Both the position numbers and the translations under genes were made by a program. A stretch of DNA of 64,000 nucleotides from Edolisoma coerulescens (taxonomy: Eukaryota > Chordata > Aves > Passeriformes > Campephagidae). Below the pieces are notes generated by a model that worked only from the letters and a program-made list of their open reading frames with translations, had not been told where the DNA came from and did not search any database. Positions 46,863 through 60,103 of this stretch are shown here, one piece after another. Where the stretch lies: contig VWZW01001209.1 in assembly GCA_013397115.1 (NCBI GenBank), positions 186,001-250,000 of the forward strand, written 5' to 3'. Each line of letters starts with the position of its first letter. The first letter of the stretch is position 1.

Positions 46863-49623
46863 TGTCATAAATGTCAGACCTTACAAAGGCTGAAACAAAA
46901 GCTTGGAAAGCTGTCAATAAAATGAACTTTTCTCAGATTGATGCTGCTGGCCTGACCTCCTCAGCTCGCAGCTCTTCTTCGCCTCTCAGTCTGATTTCAA
47001 TACTGCCCCTTGATGGACCAAATTTAGTGTTTCCTGTCACTCTGGTCCCACACCTCAATAAACACTTTGGACGAGTATTGGAACTCTGGGTTTCACACCA
47101 TAAATGGCTCTTAGTTCATTACCAGTGATTGCATAACATATTGTTCTGCTGAGTCAGTGTCTACAGGGGAAGCATTTGAACATCTCTTTTAAGATGATAC
47201 ATGCAAGATGGGAACATTTTCCCCTCACAGACTTAAGAGAGGAAAAGGGTCCCTCATCCAGAATCCTGTGCAACAGAAGCATTGCACTGCTGGCTGTTTG
47301 GCTATCAGTCTTCATTCAGTTAAAACTCTTGGCCACACCTAGGACCTTAGAAATAAAGCTGTATACATTCTTTTGATTCAGTGAAAACTTGTATCAAGCA
47401 TTCATTTTTACACCATAGTTGTGTTCCTTCTTGCTACCTCATGCATGATCCCATACAAGGTCATCCTGACACTCACATGCTTTGGACATGCAAATGTCTT
47501 ATACTCTTTCTAACCTTTTTTACCATGTGTCACTGGCCGTTGTGTTAATTCTCCATTGGCATTTGCAGCTTTCATCAAATACCTTTAGGAAGAGACTGCA
47601 CTCCCTCCACTTGTATCAAAACCGTTTAAATGCTTCAAATAGCCTCTGACTGTCCCTGACCACTTCTTTGTGCCAGAATAAGTGTTATTCACTAAGTGTA
47701 ATTAATGAGCACCTCAGAAAAAAATTCAGTGGCTTTGAAACTGAGCTTAAAAGAAGGCCAGCTAACTGCAGAATTAAAAAGAAATAAAAATAAAAAAAAT
47801 CACACTATCTGAATGAGTCCATGCTCTTGAGTCCTGCGAAATTCACATGGTATCATTTATGTTTATGACATTGCATGTAATGTCGGTTTATCAGCAAATT
47901 TATGAGAAGTGCATGAGCAGTAGGGATCAGGATATGTTCTTTAGTAGAAAGCAAAATAGTAAATTGAAACTGATTTCTGGCAAACTGCAAGAGGATGAAG
48001 CAGATGGGTTAAAAATTGTGGAGACAGAAATAAACTGATGAGAAAGTACAAATTAAGATCCTTGCAAATAACCTCCTTGATCAAAATGATAAAAAACTTG
48101 TTTTCAATATGACCTTTCTCCTCCCTGTACTGAAACTTCATTGTTCTTTTTCTCCCCAGAGCATAATTCTCCTGGGGAAGTCTACACTCAGCAAATGAGA
48201 ATGTTCCCTGACTGCCAGGCGTGGGTGAGCATTTGAGCAGTGCCCTGGATGGATGCATGTCAGGGAGCAATGGGGGCGTAGAGCATCCACCCTGTACATG
48301 CCAGATTCTGCTAGAAACAAGTTCATAGCTAGGGACTTGTGATGTACTTCTACAAGTCTGCCAGGTGGGATAAGAGGAAATTGCAGACCACACTGTATTT
48401 TGACCAGAATAAGAGAATGAGATTGAAATTAAAGTAGGAATCCTTATAATGAGGTCCTATATCGTCAAAGGTGAAAAGTTATGTTAAGTAATCAACTGCT
48501 TGAGCAATTCCTCATTTTATTTGCTTGTTGACTGCTTTTTTAGTCCTCTAGTGAGAACGCTGAATAAAAGGACAGCAAATTGTGAGAAACTAAAATGCAA
48601 AGATACTGTGGTCTGGGAACAGTCACTGAATGAGAGGGGCAGATCTGGCTGGTCACTGTTGTCATGGCTTCACTGAGATTCATGGAGGTATCATAGCATC
48701 ACATGAGGAGTTGCTCAAACCATTAATTAAATAAGTGAAAAAAAATCTAGTACTTTCTGGTAATAAAGTAATCTTATAGAAAAGTGTAAATCCAGTACAG
48801 TGGTGACTACTGATAAAATTAATAAAGGTGAGAATTTTAAAGTGTCTGATTTATTAACGTAATGATGACAAGTGTTACCCTCTAAGGAAAGTAAGACTTG
48901 TAAGACAAAATATGTTGAATCAAAATGAACGTCTTGAGTAGAAAGGTAATGTTGTCTATCTGCAGCATAAGCAGCCTGAAAGTGAATGTGAAATTAAAGT
49001 GAAGAGGTTGCACATATCAGAATGACAGAAGACTGATGCAAAGGCATATGCAGGAGTTTCAAATATGCACAGAAAAATTTTTATTCATTCCCCATTCTAC
49101 ATGAAGACAGTGAGAAAAATACACAATAAAGTAAAGGAGAAATGCATTAAACACCTCATTCCAACTCAATATGCTTTTGCTTGCTTTTACAACTACCCCA
49201 AATACTGCTCCTCAACCTGTTTTCAATCAGATCTAAGTCCGTTTGAATTGGAGATGAAATGTAACAAGATATGGAAATGTTTCTACAATATTCAACCTCA
49301 GAGACACGTAAATATTGAGTTTATTCTCCTAAATCAAAATCCTGTTTTTAAACTATGAAGTACCATCAGCTGTATCACTTTGTATTTTGTTCATTTCTCA
49401 GGGTTTTAGCTTTCTGGAAGTTAAAAAAAAGGTAGTGCTTCTGACTGTTTTATTTTCCTTGTTCAAGACACTTCTCAGAAGACATGTCTCTTCAGTGTAA
49501 TCCCTGGCTTGCACTCTGTCTTTCCTCTCAGAAGCTAACACAGCAGGCCCTACACCCCTTCCATGTCTGGCCAGGGACTAAAAAAGAAAAACAGCTTCTC
49601 TGAAACTAATGCCTGCTTGATTC
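46863..49623. other. Unique stretch, no gene seen
   Basis: The longest non-repeat frame in the window is here (150 codons, minus, 47941-48393), with no recognised domain, no signal peptide and no flanking splice evidence. Confidence 0.4.
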
Positions 49624-49667
49624 ATTCAAAGGACTTCCACAATTTATTCAAAGGACTTCCAGAGAAA
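49624..49667 (+). repeat. 22-base tandem duplication
   Basis: ATTCAAAGGACTTCCA occurs at 49624-49639 and 49646-49661, a local duplication with period 22. Confidence 0.9.
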
Positions 49668-49917
49668 ACTTTTAAAATAAAATGTACTACGTACATCAGC
49701 ATACCCTAAACATTTTCTTCTCTTACTAATTAGGACAGGGTCCATTCAAAATTTCTGCTCCTCACTGGACAGCAAAGTACTTACAGAGGCACTGCAGTTT
49801 CCACTTCTGCTAGCATCTTCCTCTCAAAGGTTAGTATACACAGCTAAGAATAAGATTTTTTTTTTCTAATCTCAACATTCTGAACTGTATCAAAAAGTTG
49901 CTGGGCCTCACTTTGAA
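49668..49917. other. Unique stretch, no gene seen
   Basis: Nothing recognised. A 10-base T run lies near 49857. Confidence 0.4.
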
Positions 49918-50112
49918 GTTAACCCAGCATGACTTAGCCAGAGAAGCTGTGGATGTCCTATCCCTGGAAATGTTGATGGCCAGGTTTGAGATGGGACTCT
50001 GAGCAACGTGGTCTAGTGGAAGGTGTCCTGCCATGACAGGGGAGTTGGAACTAGATGATCTTTAAGGTCCCTTCCAACTCAAACCATTCTGTGACTCTAT
50101 GATAATTCTATG
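49918..50112 (+). mobile_element. CR1 LINE tail, plus strand
   Basis: GCCAGAGAAGCTGTGGATG, TCCCTGGAAATGTTGATGG, GGTCTAGTGGAAGGTGTCC and AAGGTCCCTTCCAACTC are followed by tail octamers ending at ATTCTATGG. 3' end only. Confidence 0.92.
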
Positions 50113-53100
50113 GCTTCAGGGCATACCCCCTTAAGCATTTTCTGGACTACGCCTCATGTATATAGTATCAGGCTTTTCTGCTTATTTCCCTAGAGATTAT
50201 TATTAAAAAACATATGAATATTCTTATTTTTCTGGAAATTAATGTAAGTAGGCAGACCTTAGGATGTCCATCTTTATAAACAATTCATGTTTTTACAAAG
50301 AAAGTTAAATGTTAAACCTGCTGTCTCATAATTTTTGCTTCTGCAGGCCTGATATTTGTAAAGATTTAGACACATATTTAACACCAGCAATTAGGAGCCA
50401 GAATGTACTATATTGCACTTACTTCTACACAATTTTAAAAAATAGCAAAAATATTAAAACATTTTCCAAGGTTTTTGCTGTATGCTACATGCCACTTGGA
50501 AATGTATTCAACTTCTGTTGGCTCTGAGGGAAGCCACAGATAATGGCTTCAGGTGCCACTGCAGTATCTTGCATAGAATTCCTTGATTTAATACTTGAGC
50601 CAATTTTTATTATTGAAGTTAGTTAGTAATTAAGGGGGCCTGAGAAATCCTCTTTACCAAATAGATGCAAAAAAAAAATCTCTCAGCTGAATCGCACAGG
50701 TAACAAGGGCTCCTCTGCACAGACTAGAAAACATTGATCAGCTCAGTCACAAATTCCATCTGATGAACTATGCTGAATTAGCTACTAGAAATTTTGAAAA
50801 GTTGGATGAAGTCTATGGAGAAATGGTTCCTCTTTCCAAATAAGTTTCCCATATCCACCAATGGCTTGAATCCATTGAAAATCACTCCAAATGCCAGATC
50901 GTTGACATCACTCCTCTGCCAAATCCTCATAAAGTATTTTTGGCTTGATATAGAGTCATATACACTAAGGAACACTTTGACCTAGAAAATGATTGCCTTG
51001 AAGTGAACTAAAAATATGAATGCTCTTCAAACTGTCCTCATCTTGCTGCAACATCACCTGAGAAGTGCTGTGGAAATCCTAAATAAGAGGAGAGGGAAGA
51101 ATGTTAGGAAATCTGAAATAAAAGAATAATTTCATCAGTAAAAAATATTGCCTTGGAATCTCAGTCTAAGATCCAACTTTCTATAAATATATAGCATACA
51201 GAAACATGCACGTTAAATATTAATTTGAATTCTTAGCAGCATTCCCATTAGAATCTATTAGTTCTATACACACTTTCCAGCTAAACATATTTGCATTTCC
51301 ATAGCAAACAGTTGCAAGAATTTCAGGAAGCTTGATGTGTCACAAGAAGTTGTAGAAATGATGCAGGCATCTTTTCCTCTGAAAAAATATATAAATTCAC
51401 TGCCTCAGTGTGTTTTCTACAGCACCTTCAGCTTCCAATACGTGTACAAAAAGTTAACAATCTGTTGTAGTTCCCAAAGAATTTATGGGATTTTCTATAT
51501 GAGAAGGCATAGGAGACATAGGATGAGAAGCAGTGTGCAGAGCTAACTAGTTCCTGATTAGAACTGCAAGAATGTTTTGGAAGTGTATGTGTAGATATGC
51601 TCTAAAATTTAAAAAAGGCTTGAAGATACTCTCACCGGAGTACAGTTTCACATACCACCATCTGAAGGAATAAATAACAGGAATTTTAAATTTAGAGCCT
51701 CTCATTCACTTGATCAACAGGCAAAAGTCAAAGGGTGCTTAACCAGGCAAGGCACTAAAAAGAATCCAAGTCTAAGCTGGAAGCACCTTGTAAGAAATAC
51801 AAGTAGTCAGAAAACCACATTATATTAACACAGATCCTCCAAATTCACCAGCTCTCTAGGTTTAGTCCAGTGTTTCATGGCAAAATCAAAATTCTCCTTG
51901 TCTCAAGACAATAAAAGTATTTAAAACATTGCTTTCTGATTTTAACTGATTTTATTTGTTAATTATGTAACTTAATACATGTAAAATTCTATTGTTAATT
52001 TTTTTCCAGTCTTGAATAGTAGTTGCCAACTAAGCCATAACAGTCAATGTTGTTTGTGAAACCTACTATGTATTTTTGTTTCCCACTTGTGTTTTATATG
52101 CTGCTAAAATTTGAAATTGTCATTAAAGAGGTAAACTTTAAAAGACGACAGACATATTCCTTGAAAATCCAGAAGAAGCCAGTAATTTCATTTTTAGACA
52201 GTAAAACTATCTAATAAATTCAGTAAATCCAGCATCAAATATCAAGAGATCAGTATCTTTTATTGTAGTAGAGCCACAAAGAATTTTTGATCAGTTTAAA
52301 ACCAACTGACAGCTGCTGTCTTCAAACTTTTATTCTGAATGTAACATGCACTCAGTTTTAATCCAGCACAGTATTTCAGAGCGATTAGCAAACAAGTGTC
52401 TTTCCTCTTTCAAACTGAGGATACCTTATAATGTAATTTTTTTTCCAGTTGTCATGCGGAGATCTGATACTATTTAAAGCATCACGGGAACCAAAGTAAT
52501 CAAAAAAGACTTTATGGTATCTGTCAGTGAGTTATTATTTCATTCCCATCATAACATAGCATACACTTACTTTTTTTTCTCTCTCCTCATTGATGAAACT
52601 GTAGACAAATTAAGAATGAACTGGTGCAATACAATTTTTGATACAGGGAAAAGCATTCAGACAAATGTAGCACAAGTTCAGGAAAAGAAACAGAGACCTA
52701 ATTCTTGCACAGCCACAATGTCAGCAAAGGACATTGTCATGTGGATGCAAAATCAATTTGCAAACCAAGAAAGTTTCAGCACAAATTTACCAAATGTTCC
52801 AGTAAGCAGATTCAAGAGGCATCCCTCATGTTCTTGGAATTCAGCTTCCTGGAAATTTCCTCCTTCATTGCTCAGGTGTATTGCTTTGTCTTCATCTTCA
52901 CAGGAATGTAAAATTTGTTAAAAAGAAAAGATTTCTGCTAATTCATGTTACCAGGAAACAGAAAGAGCTTTCCTGTGCTAGACTTGTATATTTTTGGTCC
53001 AAAGCACAGTGTATTACATTGAGAATTCTGAGGACCTTTTTGAAACCTGACATACCCTAATGGTATTGAATGGGTGCAAGTGGCATAATAATTACAGACT

Positions 53101-54007
53101 TGATACTTCTCGCCCACTTGTATGCAAGAATTCTTCTATATTAATGGCAATATTCCTTTAACCTAGAAAAAGTCTTGCCACGCAATAATTTGTCTATGCC
53201 TGGGCTGCCCAGCAGATGTGAGGAACTGATTTAGAAAAGGAGGACATCTATAATTAATACTTGTATTTGTAAAAATAAGGGAGCCTCTTGATTCTTGTGC
53301 CTTTCTTTAGTCAGGTGGAGTTGACTACAAGAATGGCAAGTGATTTTATGAACTTCTGGCTACTCAAGGGACTGGAGAGACCTCATGAATCTGCAGAGTC
53401 TTAGGAAATATTCTGAGAACTGCTCATTGGCGCAGAGGGGAAATGAATGAGGAAACTTCATAATGCAAGCCTGTGAGGACCTCCTTTCTCTTGGCCTTGT
53501 CTGTACTTTCTCCCCAGGGAAGGGTGCTGATTTTGTCCCTGATTTAGGGCATAAGGGTTTGCCTCTCCAACAAGTGACTGAATATAACCTACATTCTTGA
53601 AGATGGAACTCCATTGAAAAGATGCCAAGTAGTCAGAAGTACACATCTGAAACAGTCAGCTTCATTTGTCATTTGCTTTCTCTACCCAAAAACGTTTCTT
53701 TGTAATATGCTCATCTGTGAAATCAAAGCTTTCTGCTTCTCAGACTTTAGAAACATCATATTGTTAGGTCATGTTTTAGTGAAGTGTCATCTAAAAAGGC
53801 ACATGAAAGCTCTAACCAAAAATAAGACAAATCTGATTCAAAAGCACTGGAATAACCACACTTTTGCTGAGCACTGGGGGGAATTCAGGTGCTGAGTACT
53901 CCCATAGCATCAGAGATAAAGCTTTGTTGAGGGTGTGAATGGCCACTGATTCTGCCAGAGACTGCCTTAAGTCAGCAGGACATTAGTAGGATTTATTTAA
54001 TCACACA
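50113..54007. other. Unique AT-rich stretch, no gene seen
   Basis: ORFs such as 52514-52921 (135 codons, plus) have no recognised family. No repeats of note. Confidence 0.45.
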
Positions 54008-54030
54008 TACTTTAAACTTAGTTTAAAGTA
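54008..54030. repeat. Perfect 10-base-pair hairpin
   Basis: TACTTTAAAC, a TTA loop and GTTTAAAGTA form a perfect stem. It sits 12 bases beyond the donor of the candidate minus-strand exon at 54049-54087, that is, in the start of its would-be intron. Confidence 0.9.
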
Positions 54031-54048
54031 AACCTGTCTAAAACTTAC

Positions 54049-54087
54049 CCTGGATAGTACTCTATTGCATACAGTTTTTGAAGGGCC
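54049..54087 (-). other. Possible 39-base exon (minus strand)
   Basis: The minus-strand acceptor GATCTTTTTCTGAAATTCAG and an excellent donor ATCCAGG|GTAAGT enclose 39 bases. Two frames are open: GPSKTVCNRVLSR in phase 0-0, and ALQKLYAIEYYP. Donor quality is the best on this strand in the window. The product is unknown. Confidence 0.17.
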
Positions 54088-57000
54088 CTGAATTTCAGAA
54101 AAAGATCTTTTAAGGTCTCTGTAAGGGTTCTGGTGCATTGTGATATGACAAAATTTTCATATTTTCAAAGCAAAATTTTAAATCCAAGAAAAAACAAATG
54201 TTTCACAAAATATGCTGGAAATATGTCCCCTTTCTAAACCGACCTTATTTTTAGCAACATTTTCATGAATGAAGTAACAAACAATCTCATGAAAATATCT
54301 TCGCTGTCACACAAAAAGGGTTTCTCTGACATACCCCCAAAAATTTTCTGTAAATTTAAGAATTTTTTGTTAAACTTTGCAAAGAGAACTTGTTCTGCCT
54401 AGAATAAGATCATAGAAAAAGAAATAGAGTAACAAAAAACCTATTTTTTTCTCTCTGCTGAGCAATCTACTGCTTTTGAGAAGTTTTTCTCATTGGAAAA
54501 TACTTCTAATGCTGTCCAAGGTCAAAAAGAGACTGCCATTTGCTGGCTGTTTTGTAGGCAGTGTGAAAGGGATCTGCAAGCTCGGTTTAGTTCCCAGTCA
54601 ACAAATGTCCAACACAGCTGTCATTAATCGGCATTCCTGCTGGCAGCCTCTGCAAAGAGGGCAAAGGCTAATGTACATGGAAGCTGACCTATTTTATGAC
54701 TTTATTAGCAATTCTTCAGAACAGGCTTCTCAGTGTGAGGAAGTGAACACTGGTTCTTACTGCTGTTGCTGGGGCTGTAAGCTTCCTTTGGATAAATAAA
54801 CTTGGGTCTCCAAACCTCCCAGTCTGGCATCTTTCATACATGCTAAAACCCACTAAAAAAGAAATACTCATACAAGTTGCACTGTTTGAAATAAAGCATA
54901 TTAGCACTCATGCTGAGAAGGCTGTATCTGTTAAGTTTCATTCCAGAAAGCTATTTGCTGATTAACTATTCCTGTTTCTTTTTCCAATAATATTGTCACG
55001 CAGATATGGACGTCTTCTTCCAGAACTAATTCTCATTCTGTTATTTAGCCATTTTTAATTTCTAACACTCTTAACCAAGCTATTTTTCCAGGCAACATTT
55101 ATTGAGCTTGATGAGCACCAGGCAACATCTTTGTGGGCTAACCCCTAACAAAGTACTACTTCCTATCCACAATACCACATATGTCCATTCATTTTCTGCA
55201 TTCACTTTTCTGTAATAAGTAAAGTTTTCAGTATCACTGATGACCTTGTTTATAGAAAAAAACCTGCTCCTACAACACGCAGTTTGCTAGCTATGCCCCA
55301 ACAGCACAACATTTAGGAGAGGGTACAAGAGAGAGAAGAGATGTTAATTTGTAAATACAGTTTGCAATCATGGTATTACAGAATATTGATCTTTGGTCTT
55401 GTAAACTGAGGTAGCTTAATATGGAAAAAAGAGGATTATGGAAACTGGGGGAAATTAATTACAAAACACAGTGATGTAATTCCTTCCTTGAAGCTGCACT
55501 TCAAACTGTGATACCATTGTTTTGCTTATAACATAAATCGTAAACTGAGCACAAAACACTACTTATTTACCAAGCAGATACTAATATTGCAGTCTAGAAA
55601 TAAAAATTAATTTATTGTATTCAAAGAACTATAGATTTTACAATATCTCTATCTGCTTGCCTAACCTGAAGGACTCACATTCCTTGATCAGGACGCATAA
55701 GAAGCAATGCAAAAGACAGACATTGTGCAAAAGAATGTTTCATGTTTTTTCTAATCCAATTTTCTCACTTTAAAAATACTTTTTGAACTTAAAACAATTT
55801 GTTTCCATTTCCTTTTACAAATGTTTTTTTCCTAGCTTTATAAGCTTTAATTTTATAAGAATCTTTTGCCTTAAATCAGCTTCTGAATTGGACATATTCA
55901 TTTTCCTTTTGCTCACCAAGCAGACAAGTATAAAATGCTCCAAGTTTTTATTAAAAGCATTTTTTTCTGTTTATAGCATAATTGTACAGCTTTTAACATT
56001 CATGTATGCTTTGGGCCATCAAGACTGTTTTTTCATTGCTCTAAATGTACTTGTTTATTTACCCTTCAAATAGTTTGACATTTGATGTGTTGAATTTTCT
56101 CTATGGAAAAACATTAAAGGGAAATTACTCACAGTACATTGCTCTTGCATATTTTTCCCTCATAAAGCAGATTTTCATACATAGCAGACCTCTTGACAAG
56201 ATGAGGTCCATTAAGTGCAGCACACAGATCTTTTTAACCATTTTCATACCACATGGCAATATTCGAGGACAGAGTAACTGATCACTGGTCACCTAATCCA
56301 ATCTCTCATAAATTTGTCATTTAGAACTGTTTTATTTGAATGCCACATAAACACATATTTTTGACTTACAATGAATCACCTGTCAGGACAACATATCAAA
56401 CCAGCTGAAATAAGCTTCACAACCTTTTCCATCTGCAATGAATGAGTGACATATATGCCAAATCACAGCACTAGTGATTTTTTTCTCCTGGATAAACACA
56501 GAAGTTTTAGAACTATTTTATCAGCTTGCATGAAAGTTGTGCAAACAACCAAAAAGTGAGCCATTCTTTATTGTATGAATAGATATGAAACAACCAAGCA
56601 TCACACATGAACACTCTCAACCCAAAAGATTTTATGTGTGTCCATTATAAGACCTTACATGTCACAAATTGCTCGTCTTTCCTACAATGTATCTATTAAG
56701 AAAGGTTCACAAATGTATCATTCTGAGTCACTGAGCATTTGCATACATGACCCCCATCTTTCTGTCTCTGTGTCTCACTTTTTCCTTCAAAGTTTAGAGG
56801 TAATGTAGACCTCCATGGCAACATCAAGTTGCCATAATTATGTTTTACAGGAGACAGTGAGACAATTAGAGAGGAAAAGGGATGGCACCAACATTTTCAA
56901 AGAATAAGTTCCATGCACCCCATCTAAGTCTGCCATTTACTCTTCATATTGGAACTGCTGGAGGTTTTTTCTTATATTTTTCTCAAGCTTTCTGATTGGT

Positions 57001-59529
57001 TTAATTTCACTGGTTGCAGCTTCAGCAGGATGTTTTCATCACATCCATACTTCTGCTCCAAATACAGTGTTCAAGGAAGAAAACAGGTTCTAACCTGCTC
57101 TCTCAAATTAGTGTTTTCCAAGGATGATCAATGCAAAATCTCTTCCCATTGCAGAGGTGCAGAGTAGGACCCTCTTCCTTTCTATTGTTAATATACTAAC
57201 TGAAATATCCTCATTCCAATTGCACTCAATACCTGTCATTTTCTTTTGATGACCAGAGTTGTCCAGTCTTTTAAATGCATAATCACTGACAACATCTTAA
57301 AAATTTAACCTATATTTGAAGCTATTAGAGGTCTTGTCTACACAATAAGTTGCATAGCCTAATCTGCAGTATCATTTGAAATAGTTTTACTCATATCTAT
57401 GTACTTGCAAGCAAAACCCAGATTCCTCCTGCATATCTTTCCAATTCTTGAATATGCTGAATCACTCTCTGATGATGTTGATCTCTCCCCAGTTCTTGAA
57501 GATAACAATTAGACATTTATCTACCTAGATATTTCTATTAACTAACAAAAGCAAGACAAGATGAACTCAAACATCTTATTAATTTGAGACCAGATTATTT
57601 CCATTGAATTTACATCAGCTTCTAAAATTAATTTTGGACTCCTTACCAAGGGGTTTGTACCAGATTTGTAAAAACACTGTTAGAAAATAATGCACATTGC
57701 TGTAGCTTTACAGACCAACAAAGCCAAGCTGAAAATATTTCTTACCACATTTAAGAGAAAAAAATTAGGGAATAAGGACAAAATTATTTCTGTCATTTTG
57801 TCACAACACATTGCATGATAACACTAGCAATTTGAATACTATAGTAGAAAACTCAAGTCTTTTTCTAAGGTGTTGAAATATGTCCTCACTGAAAGAACAA
57901 TACATAATTTGACAAAATAGACATCTACCTATTTTCAACATTGTTTTCATTTAAAAGCAAACCTACCTCACTCTTTTTAAAGAATAGTTTTTTTAAGGTT
58001 CAGATTATAGAGGAAAATATCCAAGTCTCACACTGATATTACCAGAGCTGATGAAATGACTGATGGTAGGACCATGTGAACTTGAGGTCTAGGCATTCTT
58101 TGCAAGTGGAGTTATCCTACCTGCATGGTTCAGTGGACCAGCTAAGCCAAGATGAATTTTATGAATTTTATAAATTTTATTAAAAGGAAGTCATAAGATT
58201 CTTCATCTCCATGAGAATTCAGACAGTAATTCAATGTCTTGTTACAAATAAGTAGTTACTTAGCATCATAACACTGAAGATTGATGGTGATCCAGCTCAT
58301 TCAAAGCCCTGAGGCAGGTAGAACGTGGCACCATGATCGGAATGCACTTTGGTGAGGACTAATAAAACAGTTCTTATTTCAGGTTTCGGAGAAAGACATC
58401 CATATGACTTACTGGAAACAGAATGAAATAGGTAATATAGTGAAATAAGTGGAATTTAGACACAATTATTTCCTTCAATTTATAGTAATAACTTGCAGAT
58501 ATGCCACGCAGACTACATTTCTGTCAGATCTCATAAGTTCAGAAGAGTTGAGTCTGGCTAGCAACAGAATCAGAAATCTGAAGGGAATATCATGCATACA
58601 GCTTGAAGCAATGCTGACAAGTCAGACAATGATCCTTTTCCCTTTAGCTCTACAATGACACAAGCTCTCTCAGTGTGAAATGTGCCATCATGCTGAGTTG
58701 GTAACATGTGAAGGAAAGAGATTCAAATAAGTAATTTCTGTTTTCTTGGCTCAGTTTCAACTGGATATAACATTTTTCTTCACATCCTGTTCTCTGAAGA
58801 ACTCTTGTAAAGTGCTGGAGCATATTCTGAAGTGGTTGCAGTGCTTCATCCCAGAGGTGGCCTGAACATCTGCAAGCACTCTGCATTTGGTAGATTACCT
58901 ACATTTTTAAAAAAATGAAGCAGATAAAACTGCACACCATTTCACTGACACAATTTTATACTGAGTCCACAGATGAATGTTTGCTATTCAATTAGTTACC
59001 TACACTGTGTTCCTTCAACAATTGCGTTGTTCAGATTAAATTTTTTCTCCACTGCTACCTTAGCAAAATTTTTTAAATATACATACTACCTATTTTGTAC
59101 TATAACCTATCTATTGGTCACAAAATTCCTTAAAAATATGGCTGTGCTTTGAAGGACAGGATCTCTTTTTCTGTAGACAAATGTAAATCATAAGGTTTTT
59201 GGTGGGCAGGCTGCAAACTCAAAACATGACACCATGCTTCACATTTCCATATCATCAAATGTCAACCATAACCTACAGAACTGTAACAGAATATTTTATA
59301 AAAAGGACCTTTTTTTAATTCAATAAGAAGGAAGCAGACTTGATCAGAAAGGTAAGGGCAAGTACATTAAGAGCCAGAACTGGTATATAATATTTTTTTG
59401 TCCTTCACAAAGTTGCTACATCAGAATTGTTGTTTCAGGTCTCAGTGGTGTTTCAGCAGAATGGCTACCTTGCATCCACATCTGGCACAGGTATTTGTCC
59501 CATTGGAATATTATGGACAGTTGGATATC
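54088..59529. other. Unique AT-rich stretch, no gene seen
   Basis: A GAATTTTAT-type run of three imperfect units lies near 58153-58185. ORFs (54476-54799, 55783-56073) have no recognised family. Confidence 0.45.
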
Positions 59530-59534
59530 CACAT
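59530..59534 (+). repeat. Target-site duplication, left copy
   Basis: CACAT directly before the TG of the LTR. It matches 60099-60103 exactly. Confidence 0.8.
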
Positions 59535-60098
59535 TGTTGTGTTTTAACCCCTATGGACAGCTAAACCACACATAACCACTGACTTACTCCCTCTTCAATG
59601 GGGAAGGGGAGAGAATAGAAAGGTAAACAAAAGTATGAAAACTTGTGGTTTGAGGTAAAGACAGTCTGATAAAGCAAACGTAGCACATGAAAGCAAAACA
59701 AAAATAAGAAATTAATTTACAACTTCCCGTGGGCAGGCAGGTGTTCATCTCCAGGAGAGCAAGGCCCCAGCACCTGTGATAGTTACTTGGGAAGACAAAT
59801 ACCAGAACTCCAAATACCCCCTTTCTTCCTTATCCTCTTCCTGAGCTTTTATTGTTGAACACAGCATCATATGGTATTGAATCTCCCTTTGGTCAGTGGT
59901 ATGGCCCCTCCCAACTGTTTGTTCACCCCAGCCTACTCACTGGTGGGTGTGGTGAGAAGCAGGAAAGTCCTCTGTGTAAGCCCTGCTCAGCAATAATGAA
60001 AACATCTCTATATTATCAACACTGTTTTCAGCACAAATCTGCAACATAGCCCAGTACCAGCTATTATGTAGAAAATTATCTCAGCCAAAATCAGTACA
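59535..60098 (-). mobile_element. Solo LTR of an avian endogenous retrovirus, with TSD
   Basis: A 564-base LTR, TG...CA, on the minus strand. It reads TGTACTGATTTTGGCTGAG, AATAGCTGGTACTGGGCTATG, GTGCTGAAAACAGTGTTGAT, GCTGAGCAGGGCTTACACAG, GTTGGGAGGGGCC, GACCAAAGGGAGATTCAATA, an ATAAAA TATA-type box, GTATTTGTCTTCCCAAGTAA, CACCTGCCTGCCCACGGG and finally GGGGTTAAAACACAACA. It is flanked by identical CACAT on both sides. Class III ERVL-type elements usually make 5-base duplications. No internal sequence is present, so it is a solo LTR. The poly(A) hexamer seen in the 21.6 kb copy is degraded here. Confidence 0.9.
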
Positions 60099-60103
60099 CA
60101 CAT
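60099..60103 (+). repeat. Target-site duplication, right copy
   Basis: CACAT directly after the CA end of the LTR. Confidence 0.8.

Noticed and set aside
47941..48393. 150-codon minus-strand ORF, the longest outside CR1
   Set aside because: No recognisable domain, no signal peptide, no splice context. Runs of Leu/Phe and Ser look like translated non-coding DNA, and the length is near chance expectation for 64 kb in six frames.
52514..52921. 135-codon plus-strand ORF
   Set aside because: No known family. A second overlapping frame is open, so the region simply lacks stops.
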